A stretch of 18,612 nt of DNA. Source: CAYUYM01 sp964449305. GTDB taxonomy: Bacteria; Bacteroidota; Ignavibacteria; SZUA-365; CAYQST01. Where the stretch lies: contig CAYUYM010000053.1 of assembly GCA_964449305.1 (NCBI GenBank), forward strand, positions 1-18,612, given 5' to 3'. The stretch's first letter is position 1, and each line of letters starts with the position of its first letter. Of the stretch, positions 1 through 7,700 are shown piece after piece. Both the position numbers and the translations under genes were made by a program. The notes beneath the pieces were generated by a model, which had not been told where the DNA came from, made no database searches, and saw only the letters and a program-made list of their open reading frames with translations.

Positions 1-2028
1 AACTATCTCAGCCGCTGGTACGGAATTCTCGACCTGATGGCCTGGTTGTTCCCGGTGGCGTTTCACGTCTTCAGCATCGGGCTTCAAGGGGAGCAATTCA
101 CACGGATGGCGCGCGTGTTTCGCATCATGCGCACCTTCCGACTGCTGCGGCTCCTGCGTGCCCTGCGCTGGGTGCGTGAGACGATGCACTTCAAGAAGAG
201 CATCACGTCATTTCTTCGGGCGGTGAACAAGGAGTTGTTGGTGGCAATCATCGCCATGCTGTTCCTGATCGCTGCCGGGACGCTCTATCTGATGGAGTTC
301 GAGGGGCCGGTGAATGCAAAATTCCAGGAACCCATGGACGCATTCTACTGGAGCCTCATGAGCGTCTTTGGACAGCCCGAGGACGGCGAACTTGCGCATC
401 CCCTATCGAGGTTCATCGGCATCGGCATACTGTTCTGTGGCATCATTGCCACGGGTTTAGTCACGGGTTCCATCACCACGTACATCATCAACCGAATGGA
501 CAGCAGACTCATGGGCAAGGAACGCATCACCATCACGGATCATATCGTCATCTGCGGCTACAATTCCCGGCTGTCGGAACTCATCCAGCAGATGTTTGCC
601 GGCAGTTCGCGGGTCGACACAATCGTTGTCCTGTTTGACCGGGACAATGAAAAGGAGGACATCATCGGGGATCTGAATCTCGGGGACGATGAGTCCGGAA
701 CGTCCCGCAAGGTCATCTGGGTGAAGGGCAACCCGCGCTCATCGGCCGATCTGGAGAAGACGGGTGTGGAGCATGCGAGGAGCGCCATCATCCTGGCCGA
801 TGAGACAAAGGGGCTCGAGGACGAGGAGGACCGCGATGCACTGTCGCTGATGACGCTGGAGGTGATCTCCGACTACCTCGAGGACCGGAAGAAGCATCAC
901 GCGGTACACGTTGAAGGTGGAGTCGCCTCACGGGTGGTCAGGAAGATCGGAGCGGCACGGATGGTCAGGAAGATCGGAGCGGCACGGATGAAATGGAAGC
1001 ACAGTGAGTGGAACTGGCGGGCATTGACGGGGGAGGAGGAGATCACCTTCATCGGCGACACGAAGGGGCGGCCTGCGATCACGATCGAACTGCTGTGCGG
1101 CGAGAGTGTGCGCGTGGCAAAGCGTCTGAAGGACCATCATGGACGGAACAAGGTGGATCACATCGTGTATGCGGATGATCTCGTCTGCAAGTACATCACA
1201 CTGGAAAATGCCGGGCACGGTGTTGCGGATGTGTACGACCACATCCTCGATCCCGTGAGCGTGCACATTGTGCACCTTCATGTCGATGTGACCGGTTTCA
1301 CCGATTCCGAACTGGATGTGCAGGCGTCACTGAACCGACGCGAGCCCGATGGACGACTGCTGGAAGCTGTCAAGCACGGCGTCGAGGCCAATGGACTTTT
1401 GTTCATGGGGCTGCGCATCCCGGCACGACTTCTCTGGGGATGGTTGCGGGCCGAGGATGCGACAGGTGGCGAGAGGCAGCAGCTCCGCAGGGACCGTGCA
1501 GAGATGTGCAAGAACGATGAGTATCTGCTTCCGAAGATCAATGAGTTATGCATCAACGTCACCGGGGACCGGGCCATGACGATCGACAGCATTGTCGCGG
1601 TCGACGGTCTGGATGCAGGGGGCATGAATGCCGATGTGGAAACGGAGAGAATCCGCAAGGCGTTGAATGTGGACACGTCCCACCTCACCATGCTGCATCC
1701 GGTGCAGCGTGGAAACATGGTTCGCGATCTGCTGCGCTACTCCATCCGGAATCCGGAGCGCGGAAGCACCAGGGCGTCACTGCCGCTCATCGCCCTGGGC
1801 CTGTCCGCGGGCAGGCGCATGCCAGGAGGGACCATCACGGTCAGGCCGGGGGGGAAGGGACAGGATGAATCATCGGTCACGTGTGACGTGAAGGTCGTGT
1901 CGGAAGAGACGCGGGCAGAGAGCGCGAGGGCACAGCGTCGAAAGAGGATCAACCGGATGAGGATCAACACGCATCTTCAAGTGCGCCCACCGATACTGGC
2001 ATGGTTGCTGGGACGACGGACACCCTGA
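1..2028 (+). CDS. Voltage-sensor cation channel with C-terminal RCK/TrkA-N-like domain (5' end outside window)
   Basis: The frame is open from base 1, so the gene starts upstream and its first transmembrane helices are missing. What remains reads as an S4 voltage sensor (about 103-177) with nine arginines, one at every third residue. It is followed by S5 (about 235-300), a pore helix (about 340-395), S6 (about 400-490) and a long cytoplasmic region. That region opens with the Rossmann-like strand HIVICGYNSR (541-570), typical of RCK/TrkA-N domains of ligand-gated K+ channels, and continues to a second part near 1160-1260 (IVYADDLVCKYI) resembling the later part of such domains. The pore reads SLMSVFGQPEDGEL, without the TVGYG filter of K+ channels, so ion selectivity cannot be assigned. 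A 27-base tandem duplication at 935-988 adds nine residues. The superfamily call is firm. The name is deliberately generic, because neither the K+ filter nor that of CASTOR/POLLUX-type channels is clearly present. Confidence 0.85.
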   Translation, partial: NYLSRWYGILDLMAWLFPVAFHVFSIGLQGEQFTRMARVFRIMRTFRLLRLLRALRWVRETMHFKKSITSFLRAVNKELLVAIIAMLFLIAAGTLYLMEFEGPVNAKFQEPMDAFYWSLMSVFGQPEDGELAHPLSRFIGIGILFCGIIATGLVTGSITTYIINRMDSRLMGKERITITDHIVICGYNSRLSELIQQMFAGSSRVDTIVVLFDRDNEKEDIIGDLNLGDDESGTSRKVIWVKGNPRSSADLEKTGVEHARSAIILADETKGLEDEEDRDALSLMTLEVISDYLEDRKKHHAVHVEGGVASRVVRKIGAARMVRKIGAARMKWKHSEWNWRALTGEEEITFIGDTKGRPAITIELLCGESVRVAKRLKDHHGRNKVDHIVYADDLVCKYITLENAGHGVADVYDHILDPVSVHIVHLHVDVTGFTDSELDVQASLNRREPDGRLLEAVKHGVEANGLLFMGLRIPARLLWGWLRAEDATGGERQQLRRDRAEMCKNDEYLLPKINELCINVTGDRAMTIDSIVAVDGLDAGGMNADVETERIRKALNVDTSHLTMLHPVQRGNMVRDLLRYSIRNPERGSTRASLPLIALGLSAGRRMPGGTITVRPGGKGQDESSVTCDVKVVSEETRAESARAQRRKRINRMRINTHLQVRPPILAWLLGRRTP
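935..988 (+). repeat. Perfect 27-bp tandem duplication inside the channel gene
   Basis: Bases 935-961 and 962-988 are identical, as seen directly. The unit length is a multiple of three, so the frame is kept and the peptide VRKIGAARM appears twice in a row. It lies between the first and second parts of the cytoplasmic ligand-binding region. It may be a recent slippage or unequal-crossover event, or an assembly artefact. Confidence 0.95.
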
Positions 2029-2189
2029 CAATGATCCAGACAGTGCTGGCAGTATGTTCTCGTGGATGCAGTAGTGTCTTCCCCGTACACTGCCATCGTG
2101 CTCGACGGGGAGACGGACAAATCCAGCATCTGACGTGTGGCAACCGCAACGATCGAGAATGTCGAAGCCCCTTTTTGTAGGAGGTCTTG
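2029..2189. other. Intergenic spacer between the channel and CHAT genes
   Basis: This spacer of about 160 bases has no supported gene. I found no convincing stem-loop terminator; only a weak TCGA/TCGA pairing lies before the T-run at 2171-2175. A strong Shine-Dalgarno sequence sits at its 3' end. Confidence 0.6.
2179..2184 (+). promoter_or_regulatory. Shine-Dalgarno AGGAGG of the TPR-CHAT gene
   Basis: AGGAGG lies five bases upstream of the ATG at 2190. This favours 2190 over the TTG at 2187, which would leave only two bases of spacing. Confidence 0.8.
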
Positions 2190-5100
2190 ATGCGCCCCAT
2201 CGTGTTCTGGACAATTCTGGCATGTTTTGTCATGAGTGGCGGAGTGGTGAGTGCCCAGTCGCGGCAGAAGCAGCGGATCGAGCATCTGGATGACATCGTC
2301 GCGAGTGTCGATCTGCATCTGGGATGGTCTGCGTTCCAGCAGCTGCTGTACAACATTGGCAGGAGTGACTACCATCTGCTTGCCCGCACGCTTGCCGCCA
2401 ACGCCGCAGACCAGGAAGGCGCGAACGCACTTCGTGCGCTGCGCATTGCCCGTACTGCGGGCATCGACGGCATCGGCGAGGAGACCTGCCGGATCCATTT
2501 CCTGGACCGCCTGATGCGTGAGGTGTGGAAAACCGAGCAGGGTATGCCCAAGGCGGAGGCGGAGCGACGCGCCATCGTGATGGAGCGGCACTACTGGGCC
2601 GCGGATTCCCTTGCCCGCCTGGCGGGCTATCGAATGGGCGAGCGCGACATGCAGGCGGCGGTGGCGTTGTATGACTCGGCGGCGCGATGCTTTCGCGCTG
2701 CCGGGGACAGCGTGATGTCCGCTCTTGCGATGCTGCGCCGCGCCGATGCCGTGCTGAGCATGACCGGTCGGGAGGATGAAGCCGGAGCGATCGTGAAGCA
2801 GGCGAAGGCCATCCTTGTCGCACAGCGTCATGCTCCGGGCCTCGCGCTTCTCGACCTTCTGTCGGCGCTGGCCAACGAGCGTGGACATCGATACGCGGCG
2901 GCGAAGAAGGGCGCGGAGCGGGCCCTGGCCTGGTTCCAACGCAACAACGATGCCATCGGAGCGGGGCGCGCGTCGCTGCTGCTCGGGAGAATCGCGCAGC
3001 GCGAGGGGCGCGGCGCGGAGGCGCGCCGGCTTCACCGACAGGCCTCCACCGCGCTCGCATCCGTTCATGCGGTGTGCCCCTTCTCCATCGTGGAAAAATG
3101 GATGGGGGACGCCGCTCTCGGCGAGGGACGCCTCATCGACGCCCAACGCTGGTATGCCGGCGCGGATCACGATCGTTTCCATCCGTTGACCCGGCTTGAC
3201 CGGGTATCCATGCGGCTGGCGGAAGGGGGTATCCACCTCCGTCGTAACGAGGCGCGCGCGGCAAGGGAAAAGTACCTCATCGCCCAGAGAAATTCGGCTG
3301 CCGACATCGAGCCCTCCACTGCAACAGCCATACTCACCGGCCTCGCGCGGGCGGAATTCCTTGCCGGCTCCCTCGACACCGCCTTTGCCCGGTGTCGCGA
3401 GGCACGCGCTCTGGCCGAGCGGCTGCGCGATGATGATGCCCGGGCGGATGCGATCTCAATCGATGCCGGTATCTATGCATTCCTCGCAGACACCGGGCTT
3501 GCCGTCTCCGAGTATCGGCAGGCACGGGAGCTCTACGCGGAGACCGGCAACATCCCCGGTCTGGCCGGAGTGGATCTCGCGCTTGCCCGGTATCTGCGCG
3601 ACGGGGCACAGCGCGACCAGCATGTGTCCGCCCTGTACCGCGCCGCCGCGAGCCTGCTCGACACGCTTCTGCTGGCGCATGCCCACGTCATCACCGCGGA
3701 CATCGGGAAGGGAACATCCGCCAGCATCGATGCTGAGTATGCCCGTGCCAGGGAGCTGTTCCTCCACGTTGGTGATCTGCACGGGCTTGCATCCGTCACC
3801 ATCAAACTCGGCGACAGGGCCTTTGCGCGCAACGACCGACTCACAGCCCTGCATCACTATGACAGCGCTGTCGCCGTACTGCGCAGGATCGACGCCCCCG
3901 AGGCGCTGGCCTACGGCTGCATGCGGAAGGCGACCATCGAGATCATGCGGGGGCGGAAAGCCGATGCCGGGACCTGCTATGCCCAGGCGATCGAGGCGCT
4001 GGAACATGCCCGCCGCCGCATCGATCTCCCGCGGCTGCGCCAGACCTATTTCGCGAAAATCGTGGACTGCTATGTGGCGGTTGCCGAGTACATGATCGAC
4101 TGGGTCGACACCAAGGACTTTCACTACCTGGAGTTGATGAAGGCACGGAACCTGGCGGACAACCTGACGCAGATGACCGCCATGCAATTCGTTCCCGTGG
4201 GGTCGGCGGAAAAGGCCATGCTTGAACGCATTGCCACGGACATCGAGATGTTTCACGGTCGGCTTGCCTATGATGCAAATCCCCAGGCGTTGCAGGATTC
4301 CATCACCATGCTCAAGCGTCGTTATGACGAGCTTCTGCTGCGATTGCGATCCACATCCTCGGGAGTGGCCCTGGGCACAGAGGCGGAGACGCTCACCGCC
4401 GCAGAACTTGCCACGCGTGTTCTGCACCCGGATGAGGCGCTGATCGAATACGTGGTGTTCGATACGGTGACCTATGCCTACGCGTTCCATGATGATGTGG
4501 TGGTGCGATCGCCGCAGGTGGTGCGTGTGGACATCAGCCGGAGGGAGTTGAAAATGCTGGTGGACACCGAACTCAGGAGGCTGGCCATCGGTGATGTCAC
4601 GTCGTCATTCATCAACGGCTCGCCGGTGTACGAGCGACTGCTCGCACCGGTGTTCCGTGCGCTCGCGGGTGGCCTGACCACGGTGAAGACCCTCATCATC
4701 GCTCCTGACGATGAGCTGGGGCGGCTCCCGTTCGAAATGCTGCCCGTGTCGGACAGCTCCATTGATGGCCGACCGGAATATCTGCTGGATCGATACACTG
4801 TCACATACATCCAGAGCGGTACGGTGCTGAAACTTCTGCGCAGGCGGTCTGTGGCACAGGTGGCCTCGGGGCCCCTGCTCGCTTTCGGCAATCCCGAGTA
4901 TGTGCAGAAGACCGGCGTCGCAAGGCACCGGGGCGTCGGTATGGATTCCACGGATGTGAGCCTCTCCCTTGCAGCGCTCCGGTCGGAGGACCTGGAGCGG
5001 CGTTTCGGCGATGAGGTGCCACGCCTGCCCGCGTCCGGTGAGGAGGTGCAGAGGATCGGCGCCATGTTTCGAGAACACGGCGCGCGGGCCGACGTGCTGG

Positions 5101-5579
5101 TGCAGTCCGACGCCACGGTGGAACGGCTGAAGAGCACAGATCTGCGACAGTACACGGTTGTGCATCTTGCCTGTCATGGCGCCTTCGCGAAGGATCACCA
5201 ATGCCTGATTCTCGGACGTGAAGGAGGCAGGGCGAACGGGTATCTCGGGTTGACGGAGATCGCGGAGCTGCCCCTGGCGAACACCTCCCTTGTGACACTC
5301 TCCGCATGCCAGACAGGTGTGGGCAGGGTGATGAAGGGGGAGGGTGTGGTGGGGATGACTCGTGCCTTCATGCTGGCCGGCGCCCCGGCTGTGGTGGTGA
5401 GCCTGCGCACCGTGTCCGACAACGGAACGAAGGAGCTGATGATCCGCTTCTACCGGCACCTGCTTGCCGGCGGCATGAGCAAGGCGGAGGCGTTGCGCCA
5501 GTCCAAGCTGGAGATGCTTCGGGATGCGACGTTGCGCTTACCGGGGTTCTGGGCGCCCTTTGTGATGTATGGTGAGTGA
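2190..5579 (+). CDS. Secreted TPR-repeat protein with C-terminal CHAT (caspase-like) protease domain
   Basis: The protein is 1129 residues. The N-terminus (MRPIVFWTILACFVMSGG, then VVSAQ) is a Sec signal peptide, so the protein should be exported. Residues from about 30 to 640 are alanine- and arginine-rich helical repeats of TPR type (for example runs like ALYDSAARCFRAAGD and ALHHYDSAVAVLRRI). A helical linker follows, then a CHAT domain from about 740 to the end. The CHAT hallmarks are VHLACHGAF, with catalytic His996, and TLSACQTGVG, with catalytic Cys1040. The protein ends FWAPFVMYGE, the typical CHAT terminus. The dyad is intact, so an active cysteine peptidase is expected. Substrate and trigger are unknown. 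Other CHAT proteins act as caspase-like effectors, including TPR-CHAT of type III-E CRISPR systems, but no CRISPR element is visible here. The signal peptide argues for a periplasmic or surface role instead. Confidence 0.93.
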   Translation: MRPIVFWTILACFVMSGGVVSAQSRQKQRIEHLDDIVASVDLHLGWSAFQQLLYNIGRSDYHLLARTLAANAADQEGANALRALRIARTAGIDGIGEETCRIHFLDRLMREVWKTEQGMPKAEAERRAIVMERHYWAADSLARLAGYRMGERDMQAAVALYDSAARCFRAAGDSVMSALAMLRRADAVLSMTGREDEAGAIVKQAKAILVAQRHAPGLALLDLLSALANERGHRYAAAKKGAERALAWFQRNNDAIGAGRASLLLGRIAQREGRGAEARRLHRQASTALASVHAVCPFSIVEKWMGDAALGEGRLIDAQRWYAGADHDRFHPLTRLDRVSMRLAEGGIHLRRNEARAAREKYLIAQRNSAADIEPSTATAILTGLARAEFLAGSLDTAFARCREARALAERLRDDDARADAISIDAGIYAFLADTGLAVSEYRQARELYAETGNIPGLAGVDLALARYLRDGAQRDQHVSALYRAAASLLDTLLLAHAHVITADIGKGTSASIDAEYARARELFLHVGDLHGLASVTIKLGDRAFARNDRLTALHHYDSAVAVLRRIDAPEALAYGCMRKATIEIMRGRKADAGTCYAQAIEALEHARRRIDLPRLRQTYFAKIVDCYVAVAEYMIDWVDTKDFHYLELMKARNLADNLTQMTAMQFVPVGSAEKAMLERIATDIEMFHGRLAYDANPQALQDSITMLKRRYDELLLRLRSTSSGVALGTEAETLTAAELATRVLHPDEALIEYVVFDTVTYAYAFHDDVVVRSPQVVRVDISRRELKMLVDTELRRLAIGDVTSSFINGSPVYERLLAPVFRALAGGLTTVKTLIIAPDDELGRLPFEMLPVSDSSIDGRPEYLLDRYTVTYIQSGTVLKLLRRRSVAQVASGPLLAFGNPEYVQKTGVARHRGVGMDSTDVSLSLAALRSEDLERRFGDEVPRLPASGEEVQRIGAMFREHGARADVLVQSDATVERLKSTDLRQYTVVHLACHGAFAKDHQCLILGREGGRANGYLGLTEIAELPLANTSLVTLSACQTGVGRVMKGEGVVGMTRAFMLAGAPAVVVSLRTVSDNGTKELMIRFYRHLLAGGMSKAEALRQSKLEMLRDATLRLPGFWAPFVMYGE

Positions 5580-5828
5580 GGGAGGAAGCGAAGGACAAAT
5601 GCGGATCACGAACGATGAACGGTGGTGGAGGGAGATCCTGCCTTCTGCATGACCCCGGGCGTGTTCTGTGGGATGCACCAGACGAGCATCATCGCGAGCT
5701 GGAACGGACCGCGGTGCGGCTGATCAATGACCATCCCGCCACTTTGCAATGTGTCGCCCTGTTTTAAGCACTGCCTGGCTCGTGACTCTATACTGCATTG
5801 TCATTCATCATCAACCACCGGAGCGACC
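5580..5828. other. Gap of about 250 bases with only weak coding traces
   Basis: One short open frame starts with a GTG inside the end of the CHAT gene (5576-5767, 63 codons). Another starts at 5599 (MRITNDERWWREILPSA, then stop). Neither has a ribosome binding site or recognisable domain. A TATACT at 5789-5794 could be a -10 element for the small downstream gene, but I see no matching -35 box at normal spacing. Confidence 0.4.
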
Positions 5829-6008
5829 ATGCCAAGCTGTACATCCAAACGCCCCAATGGCACCATCTGCGGCCAGACTCTCAAGCGCTGCAAATTCTGC
5901 GGCAACATCGGCTGCGACACCGGCAGCGGGAACTGCCCGAACTCCATCCGCGACAAGACGGGGCACTGCAGGAAGTGCGGGAAGATCCCGGAGACGCAAT
6001 ACGTGTAG
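5829..6008 (+). CDS. Small eight-cysteine putative zinc-ribbon protein
   Basis: This 59-residue protein starts MPSCTSKRPNGTICG. It carries eight cysteines, including a CKFC pair (residues 20 and 23) and a CRKC pair near the C-terminus (47 and 50), a spacing expected for one or two structural zinc sites. GGAG at 5820-5823 lies five bases before the ATG and supports this start over the longer frame beginning at 5727. There is no signal peptide or membrane segment, so it is probably cytosolic. I cannot name the family. It could bind nucleic acid or a protein partner. It is monocistronic, lying between the CHAT gene and the promoter of the ATPase cluster. Confidence 0.65.
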   Translation: MPSCTSKRPNGTICGQTLKRCKFCGNIGCDTGSGNCPNSIRDKTGHCRKCGKIPETQYV

Positions 6009-6063
6009 TCCGCCCGGTGCATCGTGAACCGTTGTGAGCGGCGGACACTCTCGGCGCGGACTC

Positions 6064-6092
6064 TTGACTTTCCCCCCCGGTATCCGTATCAT
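6064..6092 (+). promoter_or_regulatory. Sigma70-like promoter of the F1-like ATPase cluster
   Basis: TTGACT (6064-6069) and TATCAT (6087-6092) are separated by exactly 17 bases, close to the sigma70 consensus. They lie at the start of the only sizeable gap before the cluster. Transcription would start near 6099, leaving a leader of about 170 bases before the ATG at 6272. Many Bacteroidota use a different promoter consensus, so this needs experimental confirmation. Confidence 0.5.
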
Positions 6093-6271
6093 CTTTCCAC
6101 AATGGTCAGGGCGGACACCCAGATACCTGCAGGAGCCCCGCTCGAACCATGTTCACGATCCTGAAGACCGATGCACCATACGTGCGCCGCCAGCGGGCAC
6201 CGTACCATTTTCTGAAGCGTGCCTTTCATGCACGGCTCCAGTCGATTCCCTTCCAGTCACACTCCAGCACC

Positions 6272-7660
6272 ATGACACCTCACACCGACACCAACCGAAA
6301 CACCGTGTCTCCACCATCCCCCTCCGGTGGTGGCGGATTGGGAGTCCTCTTCCTTCTCGCCCTCATCATCACCGGTGCGCTGGCGTGGTACCTGAAGCCG
6401 GCTGCCGGACCGACGCCCGTCGCGCCGCCCGATGCCGGCCAGCCCGGATACGAGACGGTGACCTACACCTACATCAACAGCTCGGACCAGATGACGCGGG
6501 TCGATCTGGAGGTGGCGCCCAAGTCGGATGCGGACAGGGAGATCATGGACCGCAACCTCCGGAACTGCTGGGTGTTCTACGACTCCATCATCCGCGTGTC
6601 CAAGACGGACTGGGAGCTGCTGCAAACCGTGAAGGCCTACACGAACAAGGAGAACCTGATCACCGACCAGGGCCTTGCGCCGCGGGCCGGCATGGTGTCG
6701 CAGGTGCGCGTGCTGCTGGAGCAGACCTTCCAGACGCTGCGGACCGCGGCCCAGTTCAGGCTGCTTCTGAAGAATCCGCCAACCAAGATCGCGCAGGGGC
6801 AGGAGTTCTCGATCCAGCTCGGCACCGAGGGCGTGGACCCGAAGGAGATCCAGGCCATCGATGCCTCCGTGGGCAGGGCCACCTCCTCTCCCGACCGCAA
6901 GGTGTGGACCTGGACGGGCGTGCTGAGCACTCCCGGGCCCGTACAGATCAGGATCACGGGCCGGGACCGGCGCGGGCTGGGAAAGAAGAGCCAGTACGAC
7001 ACGACGATCACCGTGATCGTGACGCCGCCGATCCCGCGCAAGTGTCCGCCCCGTGGCGCCTTCGTCGGCGAGACCTTCAACCTCGATCTGGTCGTGACCG
7101 GCCTGGACGACGCCGCGTCCTACTCCTACACGATGACGTTGGACGGCCAGCAGATCAAGGCGGAGGCCGCCAGCGCCGTCTCGTACAAGATCCCGGACGA
7201 TGCGCTGGACAAGACGCTCGAGATCGTCGCCCACTACAAGGGCCGGCCCTACGCCATGGTTTCAGACACCTGCAAGAACACCAATCAGAACGACTCGCGC
7301 TTCTCCTACAGGATCGGTGCCCCGGCCGACCAGATCGCAACGGCCATCGTCAAGGACAGGGAATATTCGATCGGCCAGCTCTTCGAGTTCACCGGGTACC
7401 GGTGCGGCGTCTGTTCGCAGGTCAACATGCGGCCGGTCCCGGTCAGCCATGTGGGCGCGACCATCGACTGCTCCTCGGCGAATCTGGAGGTCGAGGTCGA
7501 GGACCGCGTGGAGGCCATCAATACGGCCACCGGCCAGCCCATGCGCACGGTCGTCCGCTTTCGCATCACCGGAAAGCTTCCCAAGGATGGAGCGGAAGCC
7601 ACGCTGCACCTCCGCGCCGGCCAGGCCCGGAAGGACATCCAGATCTACCTCGTTCCGTAA
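6272..7660 (+). CDS. Single-pass membrane protein with large extracytoplasmic beta-rich region, first gene of the ATPase cluster
   Basis: From the ATG at 6272 the protein has 462 residues. A short polar N-terminus containing SGGGGLG leads into one hydrophobic helix (about residues 24-42, GVLFLLALIITGALAWYL). A proline-rich linker follows, then a helical segment around RNCWVFYDSIIRVSKTDWELL, and then beta-strand-rich sequence that looks like two or more Ig-like domains to the C-terminus. Six cysteines follow the helix. The predicted topology is N-in/C-out. An upstream in-frame ATG at 6149 would add 41 basic residues; AGGAG at 6131-6135 is 13 bases from it, too far to be convincing. The gene ends 40 bases before the beta subunit and shares its likely promoter, so it may be the envelope-side partner of the ATPase. 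Topology resembles GldM-type periplasmic motor proteins, but no homology is claimed. Confidence 0.75.
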   Translation: MTPHTDTNRNTVSPPSPSGGGGLGVLFLLALIITGALAWYLKPAAGPTPVAPPDAGQPGYETVTYTYINSSDQMTRVDLEVAPKSDADREIMDRNLRNCWVFYDSIIRVSKTDWELLQTVKAYTNKENLITDQGLAPRAGMVSQVRVLLEQTFQTLRTAAQFRLLLKNPPTKIAQGQEFSIQLGTEGVDPKEIQAIDASVGRATSSPDRKVWTWTGVLSTPGPVQIRITGRDRRGLGKKSQYDTTITVIVTPPIPRKCPPRGAFVGETFNLDLVVTGLDDAASYSYTMTLDGQQIKAEAASAVSYKIPDDALDKTLEIVAHYKGRPYAMVSDTCKNTNQNDSRFSYRIGAPADQIATAIVKDREYSIGQLFEFTGYRCGVCSQVNMRPVPVSHVGATIDCSSANLEVEVEDRVEAINTATGQPMRTVVRFRITGKLPKDGAEATLHLRAGQARKDIQIYLVP

Positions 7661-7700
7661 GTCCCAAGAAACGACTTCACCACGCATCCAGAGTCACCCC

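Noticed and set aside
941..990. AGATCGGAGC repeats resemble the start of a common sequencing adapter
   Set aside because: The match breaks after eight bases, the frame is preserved and the flanking protein sequence fits the channel, so adapter contamination is unlikely.
2190..5579. Part of a type III-E CRISPR (TPR-CHAT) system
   Set aside because: There is no CRISPR array or Cas gene in the window, and the protein has a signal peptide.
5576..5767. Short open frame overlapping the CHAT stop codon
   Set aside because: It has a GTG start without a ribosome binding site, no recognisable domain and arbitrary composition; kept only as a weak trace.
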